Shown: positions 34,458-44,057 of the stretch, one piece after another | Position numbering within the stretch: position 1 is the stretch's first letter | Layout: each line of letters starts with the position of its first letter | Source of the DNA: Candidatus Saccharibacteria bacterium UBA6258 | Lineage (GTDB): Bacteria > Patescibacteriota > Saccharimonadia > Saccharimonadales > Saccharimonadaceae | DNA: 64,000 bases | Reading direction: 5' to 3' | Assembly: GCA_002441145.1 (NCBI GenBank) | Contig: DJVK01000006.1 | Coordinates: 1-64,000, forward strand | Position numbers and translations under genes: made by a program | Notes under the pieces: model-generated | What the model was told of the DNA's origin: nothing | The model's input: only the letters and a program-made list of their open reading frames with translations | Databases searched by the model: none

Positions 34458-35612
34458 ATGAGCCCATCGGCTCAGGCATCCACCATCGAACTTAATCAGC
34501 CCGAGACACGAGCTCGTGCTCGTCACCTATCAGTATCAGCCTCTACTATTGCGTCGTACTTCGGCGTATTCTTGCTGATCATGTCTATGGTAGCTATGGG
34601 CTACCACCCGCCAGTACGCAGCGGTGCGCTGTCTAATGCTGCTACAGGATCTGTTGCACCAACAACTGCCGCTTCTACAGAAGCCACCGTGGACCAGCTT
34701 ATGGCTACTAATATTGCAGCCACTATTGCTGAGAGTACTGACCTACCGATCATGAACAACGTCGCGAACCTTTCGCAATCACTTGCAATCGAAAGCACGC
34801 TTGCTCAGACCGACACTAACGTCATCAGTAAGCCCCAAATCGTTCAACCAACGGCAGATAGCCGTTCTACGCAGAAGTATGTAGCGGTTGCCGGCGACAA
34901 CGTACAGGGTATTGCTCAAAAGTTTGGCGTGTCTGCCACGACTATTAAATGGGCTAATAAACTAACCTCCGATGCCGTCGAAGCTGGAAAAGAGCTCTCT
35001 ATCCCACCTGTTGATGGTGTTATCTACACTGTTAGAGCGGGCGATACTATCGATAGTATCGTCTCGAAGTATAAGGCCGACCGAGACCGCTTGGTTGCCT
35101 TTAATGACCTCGAACTCAGCCAACCTGTCGCTGGATCACAAATTATCATCCCTGGCGGTGACCTTCCAAGCGAAGAGCGACCAGGCTATGTAGCACCACG
35201 CGTCAACGCCGGTGTTAACTACGGTAGCTATTCGGGCGGCTATGGCTCGAGCTACAACGGCGGTGCGACAGCCGGTAATCGTTACGCCTGGGGCAACTGT
35301 ACCTGGTATGTATACGAGCGTCGTTTGCAACTAGGACGTCCAATCGGCTCACTATGGGGCAACGCAACGACATGGGCCTACAGCGCTGCGGCAGCAGGCT
35401 TCCCAGTCGATGGCACTCCTCGTCCAGGAGCTATCATGCAGAATGGTGGCGGTTACGGACACGTTGCGGTTGTCGAAGCGGTTAACCCTGGTGTTTCTAT
35501 CACGATTAGCGAAATGAATGGATACCGATTCGGCGGCGGGTTCGCTCGTGTCGGACACGGCGATATCCCTTGGGGTGAGGCCGTTAGCGGTATGTACCGT
35601 TACATCCACTAA
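34458..35612 (+). CDS. Secreted cell-wall hydrolase: two LysM domains and a CHAP domain
   Basis: The 384-residue protein has an N-terminal TM/signal (about residues 28-52). Two LysM peptidoglycan-binding modules follow (about 134-180, YVAVAGDNVQGIAQKFGVS; about 190-235, YTVRAGDTIDSIVSKY). After a Gly/Tyr/Ser-rich linker comes a CHAP amidase/endopeptidase domain with Cys281 in GNCTWYV and His335 in GYGHVAVVE. It should cut peptidoglycan peptides. The GGAG site at 34426 is about 28 nt before ATG but suits an ATT codon at 34434/34437, so the exact start is uncertain by 7-8 codons. Confidence 0.92.
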   Translation: MSPSAQASTIELNQPETRARARHLSVSASTIASYFGVFLLIMSMVAMGYHPPVRSGALSNAATGSVAPTTAASTEATVDQLMATNIAATIAESTDLPIMNNVANLSQSLAIESTLAQTDTNVISKPQIVQPTADSRSTQKYVAVAGDNVQGIAQKFGVSATTIKWANKLTSDAVEAGKELSIPPVDGVIYTVRAGDTIDSIVSKYKADRDRLVAFNDLELSQPVAGSQIIIPGGDLPSEERPGYVAPRVNAGVNYGSYSGGYGSSYNGGATAGNRYAWGNCTWYVYERRLQLGRPIGSLWGNATTWAYSAAAAGFPVDGTPRPGAIMQNGGGYGHVAVVEAVNPGVSITISEMNGYRFGGGFARVGHGDIPWGEAVSGMYRYIH

Positions 35613-35634
35613 AATAACATAATTACGAAATCAC

Positions 35635-35667
35635 AAAACGCCTCTGTCAAATATGAGGCGTTTTTGT
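35635..35667 (+). terminator. Intrinsic terminator after the LysM-CHAP gene
   Basis: AAAACGCCTC (35635-35644) / GAGGCGTTTTT (35655-35665). The obg -10 box begins at the end of the T-tract. Confidence 0.88.
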
Positions 35668-35683
35668 TATAATGGTCATAGAT

Positions 35684-36973
35684 ATGTTTGTTGATACAGC
35701 GAAAGTACAGGTTCAGGCAGGTAAAGGCGGCGATGGTGCCGTTAGTTTTCGTCATGAAATCTATGTCGATAAGGGCGGTCCGGACGGCGGCGATGGTGGC
35801 CGTGGTGGTGACGTTATTTTTGTTGCTACAGAAAGCCTTAATACATTGCTCGACTTTCGCTACAAACCTGAACTTAAAGCCCAGCCTGGAGCTGGTGGTA
35901 GCAAACGACGCTCAGCGGGTCGTTCTGGCCAAAGCTTGTACGTAAAAGTACCTGTCGGTACGATTGTGCGTCGCGACGGCGAAGTTATCGCTGATTTAAC
36001 AGAAGACGGCCAGCAATTCGTTGTTGCTCAAGGTGGCGACGGCGGGTTCGGTAATGCACACTTTAAGTCATCTGTGCGTCAAACTCCACGAATGGCCGAA
36101 CTTGGGGAGCCAGGTGATGCGTTCGAAGCAGAACTTGAGCTTAAGCTATTGGCAGACGTAGGCCTTGTTGGATTCCCTAATGCCGGAAAATCGACATTCT
36201 TGTCGGTTGTCACGAATGCACGCCCAGAAATCGCCGATTATGCATTCACGACCCTAACTCCGAACCTCGGCGTAGCCGACATAGACGACGGCAGTATCCT
36301 TATTGCCGACATCCCAGGGCTCATTGAAGGCGCAAGCGAAGGCAAAGGGCTCGGTGACGCGTTCTTGCGGCATGTCGAGCGTACAGCGGTCTTACTGCAC
36401 CTTGTTGACGCATACACAGACGATGTAGCTGGAGCCTATTTAACTATTCGCAATGAACTCCAAAAATATAGCCCAGAGCTTGCGACGCGACCCGAAGTAG
36501 TCGCACTGACGAAATGCGAAGGGTTGGACGACGATATCATTAAAATGCAGATGGATGAACTACGTACGGTAGTGCAGCCTGATACAGAATTATTCACACT
36601 TTCGTCAACCGCACACCAAGGGCTAAAAGAAATTCTTCGTGCACTGCGCGCCAAGGTACTTGCTGTTCGTGCAGCCGAACCTCAAATCGAAGAAGTCGAA
36701 GATGACTCAGATGTCATTACACTTTCTGAAAAAGAACTTTCTACCCACTGGGAAGTCGAATACCTTAAGGATGAAAATCTTTACCAAGTTAACGGCGAAA
36801 AGATTGAAAAATTTGCGCGCCGCACTAACTACGACCAATTTGAAAGCGTCAATCGATTGCGTGATATTATGCGCAAGCTTGGTATATTCCACGACTTAAC
36901 GCGCAAGGGTGCGACTGGCGAGAGCGTTATACGCATTGGCAATTCTCACGAATTCAACTTAACGGAACAATAG
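35684..36973 (+). CDS. obg: GTPase Obg (CgtA)
   Basis: Obg is an essential GTPase in 50S ribosome assembly and stress response. ATG 35684 is chosen over 35672, which lies in the -10 box TATAAT (35668-35673). The 429 residues contain the Gly-rich Obg fold (GKGGDGAVSFRHE, GPDGGDGGRGGD). The G domain has GFPNAGKST, FTTLTPNLG and DIPGLIEGA, and a C-terminal OCT domain is present (VNGEKIEKFARRTNYD). Confidence 0.96.
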   Translation: MFVDTAKVQVQAGKGGDGAVSFRHEIYVDKGGPDGGDGGRGGDVIFVATESLNTLLDFRYKPELKAQPGAGGSKRRSAGRSGQSLYVKVPVGTIVRRDGEVIADLTEDGQQFVVAQGGDGGFGNAHFKSSVRQTPRMAELGEPGDAFEAELELKLLADVGLVGFPNAGKSTFLSVVTNARPEIADYAFTTLTPNLGVADIDDGSILIADIPGLIEGASEGKGLGDAFLRHVERTAVLLHLVDAYTDDVAGAYLTIRNELQKYSPELATRPEVVALTKCEGLDDDIIKMQMDELRTVVQPDTELFTLSSTAHQGLKEILRALRAKVLAVRAAEPQIEEVEDDSDVITLSEKELSTHWEVEYLKDENLYQVNGEKIEKFARRTNYDQFESVNRLRDIMRKLGIFHDLTRKGATGESVIRIGNSHEFNLTEQ

Positions 36974-37036
36974 ACCGTCTCTTCTAAGCCTGCGCGGATA
37001 GTTTGCTATAATAGGAACACTTACCGAGGAGGGTAA

Positions 37037-38455
37037 ATGGCTACGACGTTTTTCTTTTATGACCTAGAAACAAGCGGACTCTCTGCGCGCGATGATCGCA
37101 TCATGCAGTTTGCAGGGCAGCGCACCGACATGAACTTAAATCCAATCGGTGAACCATACAACCTGCTTGTCGCGTTGAATGACGATACGCTGCCGAGCCC
37201 CGAGGCCCTCATGGTCACGGGTATTTCACCACAGAAGACTGTCGACGAGGGTTATACCGAAGCGCAGTTTGCTAAAATTCTTGCCGAAGATGTGTTTACC
37301 GAAGGTACCATAGCTGTCGGATTTAATAGTATACGATTTGACGATGAATTTGTCCGCCATTTATTTTGGCGTACTTTTTATGACCCGTATGAATGGACAT
37401 GGCGCGATGGCCGTTCACGCTGGGACTTGCTCGATGTCGTACGTATGACTCGCGCTCTACGCCCCGAAGGAATCGAGTGGCCTACCGATGCAAACGGTGA
37501 TTCGACGAACCGCCTCGAACTACTGACTAAAGCGAACGGCATCAGTCACGAGGCTGCCCACGACGCGCTGAGTGACGTGACGGCACTAATCGAGGTGACT
37601 CGCCTCATCAAGAACGTGCAACCGCAGTTATACGAGTATTTATTAAAAATGCGCGATAAAAAAGAGATTCAGAAGATCGTTAACCTTGATGATAAAAGAC
37701 CGTTTGTTTACACTAGCGGTCGATATGATAAAGAGTACGCCAAAACCACTGTGGCGTTCCCGCTGACTAGTGGCAAGAATAGTAATGTCGTGGTTTATGA
37801 CTTGCGATATGATCCAACCGAACTCGTCGGCCTATCGGTAGAAGAGCTCCAAAAGCGTCTGTTCGCAATTTGGGAAGAACGTCAGAACCCAACATTCGTT
37901 AAGGTGCCCGTAAAAGAACTGCAGTATAATCGCGCTCCAGCAATTGCGCCGCTGGGTGTCCTTGAGCAGGCCGATGGTTGGTCTAAAATATCTCTCGACT
38001 TAGCAACTGTCGAAAAGCACAAAAAAATTGTGCTCGAGAATCCTCACTTTGCTGAAAATATTCGTAGCCTGTTCGAAAATCGCCCAGAGTTCAAAAAATC
38101 AACCGATCCTGAGGCTCAATTGTACGATGGCTTTTTAGCAGACCGCGATAGGCTGCGCGTCGAAACCGTGCGTAATGCCGATGAGCGACAACTAGCAGAT
38201 TATAATCCAGAATTTGTTGACGAGCGTCTTTCGCCATTATTACTGCATTATAAAGCGCGTAATTACCCGCGCACACTGAGTCAGTCTGAAATTGAAGCAT
38301 GGGAACAGTGGCGTTCGGCTCGTATTAAAGCCCAGCTACCCGCGTTTAGCGAATCGCTCGCAAAATTAACAACCCAAGAACTAAGCGAAGGCAAGCGGTT
38401 TATTCTGCAAGAACTTCAGCTTTGGGCAGAGTCGATTATCCCCGCCGAAGACTAA
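37037..38455 (+). CDS. sbcB: Exodeoxyribonuclease I (SbcB-like)
   Basis: A 3'-5' single-strand DNA exonuclease. The 472 residues match the E. coli enzyme in length. DEDD motifs are FYDLETSG (Asp9, Glu11), NSIRFDDEF and the AHDALSDVTALIE region. The SH3-like and C-terminal helical regions follow (ELQYNRAPAIAPL). It has TATAAT at 37007-37012 and a GAGGAGGG site, so this gene uses a short SD leader. It ends overlapping a convergent small gene by 4 bp. Confidence 0.93.
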   Translation: MATTFFFYDLETSGLSARDDRIMQFAGQRTDMNLNPIGEPYNLLVALNDDTLPSPEALMVTGISPQKTVDEGYTEAQFAKILAEDVFTEGTIAVGFNSIRFDDEFVRHLFWRTFYDPYEWTWRDGRSRWDLLDVVRMTRALRPEGIEWPTDANGDSTNRLELLTKANGISHEAAHDALSDVTALIEVTRLIKNVQPQLYEYLLKMRDKKEIQKIVNLDDKRPFVYTSGRYDKEYAKTTVAFPLTSGKNSNVVVYDLRYDPTELVGLSVEELQKRLFAIWEERQNPTFVKVPVKELQYNRAPAIAPLGVLEQADGWSKISLDLATVEKHKKIVLENPHFAENIRSLFENRPEFKKSTDPEAQLYDGFLADRDRLRVETVRNADERQLADYNPEFVDERLSPLLLHYKARNYPRTLSQSEIEAWEQWRSARIKAQLPAFSESLAKLTTQELSEGKRFILQELQLWAESIIPAED

Positions 38456-38703
38456 GAGCTTGTACTGCGTCGGTTCGACGTCATTCGACGTCTGAGCGAG
38501 AAGAGGTCTTCGACAAAGTGAGTTACGAGGACTGTGATCGCGAAACAATACAGTGTCATCATCATCCAAAACGGAACGGTGGCCGATGTGCCCGGTATCG
38601 TGCCGGCAACAAGAAAAGCAAGCAACGCACCGCCGATTGAGCCGTTCGAGTAGATACTTACTGCTAAGAGAAGGATGATACCGGTGATAATTCGCTGTTT
38701 CAT
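38452..38703 (-). CDS. Small two-TM membrane protein
   Basis: ATG 38703 gives 83 residues starting MKQRIITG. Two hydrophobic helices (IITGIILLLAVSIYS and FWMMMTLYCFAITVLVTHFV) are joined by a short loop, and the tail is Arg/Ser-rich. A consensus promoter (38726-38754) drives it. An in-frame upstream ATG at 38754 lies in the -35 box and is rejected. No family is recognised. Confidence 0.65.
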   Translation of the reverse strand: MKQRIITGIILLLAVSIYSNGSIGGALLAFLVAGTIPGTSATVPFWMMMTLYCFAITVLVTHFVEDLFSLRRRMTSNRRSTSS

Positions 38704-38725
38704 ATTGGAGTCCAAGACAAATGTT

Positions 38726-38754
38726 ATTAGAGTCAATTTTAGTCGATATGTCAA
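38726..38754 (-). promoter_or_regulatory. Promoter of the small membrane protein gene
   Basis: Minus strand TTGACA (38749-38754), 17-bp spacer, TCTAAT (38726-38731), with start of transcription near 38719. Confidence 0.7.
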
Positions 38755-38850
38755 AATAATGCAACAATAAGCATTTTAGACGCTACATTTAGCGTATCTG
38801 TAATATATGTCACTGGAATTTTTAATGAAAATAGTGTACAATATGAAGCC

Positions 38851-41661
38851 ATGTCAGAAGTGATAAAAGTACAAGGCGCCAGAGAACACAACCTCAAAAA
38901 CGTTGATGTTGAAATACCTCGCGACAAACTTGTTGTCGTTACTGGATTATCAGGAAGCGGCAAATCGTCGCTTGTTTTTGACACGATATACGCTGAAGGT
39001 CAGCGACGTTATGTCGAAAGCCTGAGTAGCTATGCTCGTCAGTTCTTAGGTATTATGGATAAGCCTGATGTTGATAGTATCGATGGATTATCACCGGCGA
39101 TTTCGATCGACCAAAAATCTACCAGCCGCAACCCGCGCTCTACGGTTGCGACAGTGACAGAAATCTACGACTACATGCGTCTTCTCTATGCACGTATTGG
39201 CGTGCCGCACTGTCCTGTATGTGGCAAAGCAGTGCACCGCCGCACGGCTCAGGCAATCATCGACGAAGTCATGAAGCTACCCGAAGGTTCTAAGATGATG
39301 GTCCTTGCACCAATCGTATCGCAGAAAAAGGGAGAGTTTGCACATATACCTGAACAGTATGCGCGCACAGGATTCGCTCGTGCACGAGTTGATGGTGTCG
39401 TGTACGCGCTCGATGAATTCCCTGAACTGCAGAAGTCGTATAAACACGACATTGAAATTGTTGTCGACCGTATCGTTATCAAGCCTGATGTCGTTAGCCG
39501 CGTAACTCAATCGGTTGAGCAGTCACTCGAAATTGCCAGCGGTGTTGTCCAACTTCTCGATGCTGATACTAACGAAATCACTACCTACAGTCAGCGATAT
39601 GCCTGTGTCGATCACCCAAGCGAAGATATCCCCGAACTTGAACCACGACTATTTAGCTTTAACTCGCCGCAAGGTGCTTGCCCGGTATGTACGGGGCTTG
39701 GTTCACGGCTCGAAATTGATCCTGATTTAGTGTTTAACCCTAATCTTACGATTGCCGAAGGCGCGATACGCCCGTATAACCGTGTCAATAGCGACGCATG
39801 GTACATGAAGCGCCTTATCGAGGTTGCTCAGTCTCACGACTTCAGTGTCCATGTTCCGGTGCGCGAGCTGCGCGAAGAAGATTTGCATAAAGTACTGTAC
39901 GGTACTGGTTCACAAAAGTACCGTGTGCGTCTTTCGGGCGGGCGTTTTTACGACTCAACATACGAAGGCGTGATTCCTAACCTAGAACGGCGCCACAAAG
40001 AGACCGATAGCGAATTCATGCGCAAAGACATCGAGCGCTTTATGCGCGAGCGTACGTGTACCGCCTGTAGTGGCGCGCGCCTCAAGCCGGTCGTTTTGTC
40101 GGTAACTGTCCACGGTCTCAGTATCATGGATATTTGTAATCTAGGCGTCGACGATGCAATTGACTTGTTCAACAATCTTACATTGACTGATGAGGAACAA
40201 TTTATCGCTCGTCAGATTTTTAAAGAAATTATGGCGCGACTAGGGTTTATGAGCAACGTCGGCCTGAGCTATCTCGAACTATCGCGCGCGGCAAACACCT
40301 TGAGCGGTGGTGAAGCACAGCGTATTCGCTTAGCAACACAGATTGGTTCAGGGCTTCAGGGTGTATTGTACGTACTCGACGAACCTTCTATCGGACTGCA
40401 CCAACGTGACAACGACCGGTTAATCGGTACGCTCAAGCACTTGCGCGACCTCGGTAACTCCGTATTGGTTGTTGAGCACGACGAAGACACAATTAGGCAC
40501 GCCGACTATCTGCTTGATGTCGGTCCTGGCGCCGGTATACATGGTGGGCAAATCGTTGCAGCCGGTACGCCCGAAGAAGTTGCAAAGAATAAAGACAGTA
40601 TCACCGGTCGGTATCTTGCCGGTATCGAGAATATTCCGGTGCCTAAGAAGCGCCGTCCTATCGAAAAGGGCCGTAACTTGATCGTTCGCGGTGCAAAAGA
40701 AAATAACCTGAAAGATATCGATGTCGAATTCCCGTTGGGACTAATGACGGTCGTCAGTGGTGTCAGTGGTAGTGGTAAATCTACCCTAGTTAACGATATC
40801 CTTGCTAAAGAACTTTCAGCACGGCTGCACCGCGCGCAAACCGTACCGGGTACGCACGAAAACATCGAAGGTATTGAGCATCTCGATAAGGCGATTATCA
40901 TCGATCAATCTGCTATCGGCCGTACGCCTCGCTCTAACCCAGCGACTTACACCGGTGTATTTACGCCGATCCGTGAGCTATTTGCAGGTACTCCCGAAGC
41001 AAATATCAGGGGTTATAAAGCCGGCCGATTTAGCTTTAACGTCAAGGGTGGTCGGTGCGAAAACTGTCAGGGTGACGGTGTAATCAAGATTGAAATGCAC
41101 TTTTTGCCAGATGTCTACGTTACCTGTGACGAATGTCACGGCAAACGCTATAATCGCGAAGCGCTTGAGATCACGTACAAAAACGCGACAATCAGTGATG
41201 TTCTTGATATGACCGTCGAGCAAGCAGCAGAGTTCTTTGCTAACATCCCAGCGATCGCCCGTAAATTAGATACACTTGTCGACGTAGGGCTAGGCTATAT
41301 TAAGCTTGGCCAGCCAGCCACGACGTTTAGTGGTGGTGAAGCTCAGCGGATCAAGCTTGCTAGTGAGCTAAGTCGCCGTAGTACAGGTAAGACGTTGTAT
41401 ATATTAGACGAACCTACTACCGGTTTGCACAGTGCCGACGTCAAAAAGCTACTCGAAATTTTAGATAAGCTCGTCGAAGGTGGTAATACGATGATTGTCA
41501 TCGAGCATAACCTAGATGTTATCAAATGTGCCGATCACGTTATTGATATGGGTCCAGAAGGTGGCCAGGGCGGCGGTGATATCGTGGCCACTGGTACTCC
41601 CGAAGAAATTACTAAGGTCAAAGCTTCGTTTACGGGCAAATACCTTAAAACGATGCTTTAA
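38851..41661 (+). CDS. uvrA: UvrABC system protein A
   Basis: UvrA is the damage-sensing ABC ATPase of nucleotide excision repair. The 936 residues include two ATPase sites: GLSGSGKSS and GVSGSGKST, with signatures LSGGEAQRI and FSGGEAQRI and Walker B VLDEPS and [10 protein letters not shown]. Zinc knuckles appear as [17 protein letters not shown] and CENCQGDG...CDECHGKRY. The -10 TACAAT (38837-38842) is 8 nt from ATG. UvrC is 9 kb on; UvrB is not in the window. Confidence 0.97.
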   Translation: MSEVIKVQGAREHNLKNVDVEIPRDKLVVVTGLSGSGKSSLVFDTIYAEGQRRYVESLSSYARQFLGIMDKPDVDSIDGLSPAISIDQKSTSRNPRSTVATVTEIYDYMRLLYARIGVPHCPVCGKAVHRRTAQAIIDEVMKLPEGSKMMVLAPIVSQKKGEFAHIPEQYARTGFARARVDGVVYALDEFPELQKSYKHDIEIVVDRIVIKPDVVSRVTQSVEQSLEIASGVVQLLDADTNEITTYSQRYACVDHPSEDIPELEPRLFSFNSPQGACPVCTGLGSRLEIDPDLVFNPNLTIAEGAIRPYNRVNSDAWYMKRLIEVAQSHDFSVHVPVRELREEDLHKVLYGTGSQKYRVRLSGGRFYDSTYEGVIPNLERRHKETDSEFMRKDIERFMRERTCTACSGARLKPVVLSVTVHGLSIMDICNLGVDDAIDLFNNLTLTDEEQFIARQIFKEIMARLGFMSNVGLSYLELSRAANTLSGGEAQRIRLATQIGSGLQGVLYVLDEPSIGLHQRDNDRLIGTLKHLRDLGNSVLVVEHDEDTIRHADYLLDVGPGAGIHGGQIVAAGTPEEVAKNKDSITGRYLAGIENIPVPKKRRPIEKGRNLIVRGAKENNLKDIDVEFPLGLMTVVSGVSGSGKSTLVNDILAKELSARLHRAQTVPGTHENIEGIEHLDKAIIIDQSAIGRTPRSNPATYTGVFTPIRELFAGTPEANIRGYKAGRFSFNVKGGRCENCQGDGVIKIEMHFLPDVYVTCDECHGKRYNREALEITYKNATISDVLDMTVEQAAEFFANIPAIARKLDTLVDVGLGYIKLGQPATTFSGGEAQRIKLASELSRRSTGKTLYILDEPTTGLHSADVKKLLEILDKLVEGGNTMIVIEHNLDVIKCADHVIDMGPEGGQGGGDIVATGTPEEITKVKASFTGKYLKTML

Positions 41662-41674
41662 AAGCTAGTATGCA

Positions 41675-41712
41675 ACTAAAAACGACCCGTTTCTGGGTCG
41701 TTTTTAGTTGTG
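41675..41712 (+). terminator. Bidirectional terminator between uvrA and the dedA-like gene
   Basis: CTAAAAACGACCC pairs with GGGTCGTTTTTAG around GTTTCT. The T/A tracts on both sides serve both convergent genes. Confidence 0.9.
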
Positions 41713-41730
41713 CGTATAAGGGGTAATTGT

Positions 41731-42384
41731 TTACTTTTTACGCCCGAATACGATTGCGATTTCGCGTTTTGTGCCCTCGATTAGTTCAAGGCGGCGATTC
41801 TTATCTTTGAGAGCGTGGTAAAACATCGGTGATACAGACAAAAAGATGATGATAAGCGCGGCAACTTCGACATTAACCCCTAAGGCGTGTAGCCATTTGC
41901 CAGCAAAGTAACCGATATAAGTGAACGAAGCGACCCAAAGTGCCGACCCGATTAGGTTATAAGCAATAAACTGACCGTAGTGCATCTTGCTAATGCCGGC
42001 TACGATAGGGGCGAATGTGCGTATAAAGGGGACAAATCGCGCAATAACGATCGTTTTGGCACCGTGTTTTTCGTAAAACTGCTCTGCGCGGACGAGGTTT
42101 TCTTTGCGGAAGAATCGTGAATTCTCACGTTCAAACAATTTTCGGCCCGCTTTTTGGCCAAAGGCATACCCCGTGCTGTCACCTAAGGCAGCGGCAATAA
42201 ACAGTAAAAAGACAAACAGGTGAATGTTTATTCCGAATATACCCTGTTGAGTCAAAAACCCAGCGGTGAATAAAAGACTATCGCCAGGCAGGAAAAACCC
42301 GATTAAAAGGCCTGATTCGGCATAAATAACGGCCAAAACGGCCCAAAACCCATGTTCAGTGATAAGTGTAATAAGTGCTTCCAT
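41731..42384 (-). CDS. DedA-family membrane protein (SNARE-associated/VTT domain)
   Basis: The 217-residue protein has the family core ESGLLIGFFLPGDSLLFTAG, GDSTGYAFGQKAGRKLF and the conserved FVPFIRTFAPIVAG re-entrant motif, with four or five TMs. DedA proteins flip undecaprenyl phosphate or phospholipids. On the minus strand TGCTACAAT ends 8 nt before ATG 42384. Confidence 0.94.
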   Translation of the reverse strand: MEALITLITEHGFWAVLAVIYAESGLLIGFFLPGDSLLFTAGFLTQQGIFGINIHLFVFLLFIAAALGDSTGYAFGQKAGRKLFERENSRFFRKENLVRAEQFYEKHGAKTIVIARFVPFIRTFAPIVAGISKMHYGQFIAYNLIGSALWVASFTYIGYFAGKWLHALGVNVEVAALIIIFLSVSPMFYHALKDKNRRLELIEGTKREIAIVFGRKK

Positions 42385-42444
42385 TGACCTCTATTGTAGC
42401 ACAGCCCCTAAGGGGCATAAAGCTAGTGATTATATACAATACTA

Positions 42445-42473
42445 TTGACAAAAGCGCTAATGTATAGTACAAT
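42445..42473 (+). promoter_or_regulatory. Consensus promoter of the LPQTG protein gene
   Basis: TTGACA (42445-42450), 17-bp spacer, TACAAT (42468-42473). The message would start near 42480 with a perfect 8-bp hairpin CAGTTACA (42480-42487) / TGTAACTG (42500-42507) right before the GGGAG ribosome site. Confidence 0.88.
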
Positions 42474-42518
42474 GTAGCACAGTTACAAAATTAGTGTTGT
42501 GTAACTGGGAGAAAATTT

Positions 42519-43073
42519 ATGTTAAAGAATGTTATTATTGCGAGTTTACTCGTTGCATCAGTCGCTGTTAGCGGCCTTGCAATGCCCCAAGTAGCATCTG
42601 CTACTAAAAGCGAAAAAGTGACTATTTGTCACGCGACAAGTTCACACAAGAACCCTTACGTTAAGATTACGGTTAATACGTCGTCAATTAACGAAAAGAA
42701 CAATAAAGAATATAATGGCCACGGCGACCACACTGGTGGCGTATGGCGCAGCGGTATCGCTGATCACTCATGGGGTGACATTATCCCTGCGTTCACAAGT
42801 CCTAAGGGAATGGAATTTCCTGGACAGAACATGGATGCAGCTGGGACAGTTATCTTAGGCAACGATTGTAAAATTCCTACTGTTAAGGCTAATGGTCCTG
42901 TAACGAGTACGGTTGATCCAGTCGAAGTCGGCAAGGGTGAGACAAAAAACCCAGTTGACGAAATGCCACTTGAACTTCCACAAACCGGTCTTGGCCTTGG
43001 CCTAATCGGTGGCGGCGCATTCGCTAGCAGCCTTTCATACGCAACTGCATACTTCTTGCAAAAGCGTAAGTAA
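42519..43073 (+). CDS. LPQTG-anchored secreted protein with CHATSSHKNPYV domain
   Basis: The 184-residue protein has a signal peptide (residues 1-28). It is followed by a compact module with VTICHATSSHKNPYVKITV, HGDHTGG and GDIIPAF, a pattern I associate with secreted proteins of Actinobacteria and CPR. LPQTG is at about 153-157, then a Gly-rich hydrophobic helix and QKRK tail. This is a sortase substrate signal. Two Cys could form a disulfide. Function unknown, surface display likely. Confidence 0.88.
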   Translation: MLKNVIIASLLVASVAVSGLAMPQVASATKSEKVTICHATSSHKNPYVKITVNTSSINEKNNKEYNGHGDHTGGVWRSGIADHSWGDIIPAFTSPKGMEFPGQNMDAAGTVILGNDCKIPTVKANGPVTSTVDPVEVGKGETKNPVDEMPLELPQTGLGLGLIGGGAFASSLSYATAYFLQKRK

Positions 43074-43090
43074 CCCTTACTGGTTACATA

Positions 43091-43127
43091 TCAAAAACCC
43101 GCACCAGTATAGTGCGGGTTTTTGATT
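43091..43127 (+). terminator. Terminator after the LPQTG gene
   Basis: TCAAAAACCCGCAC (43091-43104) / GTGCGGGTTTTTGA (43112-43125). Confidence 0.92.
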
Positions 43128-43227
43128 ATTGTGACATATATCACTATTTTCTATTTATGGTTAACGTACAATAAGGAGACAATATAATTTACCTCCGAAC
43201 AGGTATCCACTATAGAAAGGGAGAGAC

Positions 43228-43950
43228 ATGGGAGATAAAGTAACACTCAAGATTGATGCACGTGAGGTGCACGGTAAAAAAGTAGCACAATTACGTCACC
43301 AAGGCTTAACACCGGGCGTCGTATATGGTGCAGGTATGGAACCACTGTCAGTTCAGGCAGATACTGGTGAGGTTTTGCGCGCAGTCGCAGCTGCCGGTAA
43401 GCATACTCCAGTGCACCTAACCGGCACTAAGCGTCGCATCGCAATGATTAAGGACGTTGATTATGACCCAACCCGCCATGGTCGTATTCGTCACGTATCA
43501 TTTCACGCCGTAAAGGCAGACGAGCCAGTTATTGCAGTAGTCCCAATCCACTTGGTTGGTGAAGGTGAATCACCTGCAGAAAAAGCAGGGCTAGTCGTTT
43601 TACAGGCGCTCGATAAAATCGAAGTCAAGGCTTTGCCGATGGACTTACCAGAATCCCTCGAAGTTTCAATCGTGGAACTTGCCGAAGCTGGTGATCGAGT
43701 AACTGTAGGCGACATTACTATGCCTTCAGGTGTCGAACTAGTCGATCACGACGATGGTCGTAGCGATGATGAAGACGAAGAATCGGAAAAACAGTCAGTT
43801 ACCGACCTTGTTGTTGCTAACGTCTACGAACCAGGTGCGCTGCAAGCCGCAAACGAAGCAGCTGCGGGTGACGCTACCGATGACAATGCGGACCAAGTAG
43901 AGTCTGATAACGGTGAAGCTGAAGTCCTCGAATCCGAAGAAAAACAGTAG
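43228..43950 (+). CDS. rplY: 50S ribosomal protein bL25 (CTC type, long acidic tail)
   Basis: bL25 binds 5S rRNA. Residues 1-95 are the L25 domain (KIDAREVHGKKVAQLRHQG, TPGVVYGAGMEP), and about 95-185 the TL5/CTC beta domain (HLVGEGESPAEKAGLVVLQ). The last ~55 residues are almost only Asp, Glu, Ala and Asn. An AAGGGAGAG site precedes ATG 43228. CPR genomes differ in retained ribosomal proteins, so presence of bL25 is informative. Confidence 0.93.
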   Translation: MGDKVTLKIDAREVHGKKVAQLRHQGLTPGVVYGAGMEPLSVQADTGEVLRAVAAAGKHTPVHLTGTKRRIAMIKDVDYDPTRHGRIRHVSFHAVKADEPVIAVVPIHLVGEGESPAEKAGLVVLQALDKIEVKALPMDLPESLEVSIVELAEAGDRVTVGDITMPSGVELVDHDDGRSDDEDEESEKQSVTDLVVANVYEPGALQAANEAAAGDATDDNADQVESDNGEAEVLESEEKQ

Positions 43951-43964
43951 CATTGTTTATAACA

Positions 43965-44006
43965 CAACCAAAACCGGTTACATTTTAGTGACCGGTTTTG
44001 GTTGTT
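43965..44006 (+). terminator. Terminator after rplY
   Basis: ACCAAAACCGGT (43968-43979) / ACCGGTTTTGGT (43991-44002). Confidence 0.85.
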
Positions 44007-44057
44007 GGTGCTATACTGACAGCAGATTACAAAATCTTGGGGGAAACGAGATAACAC

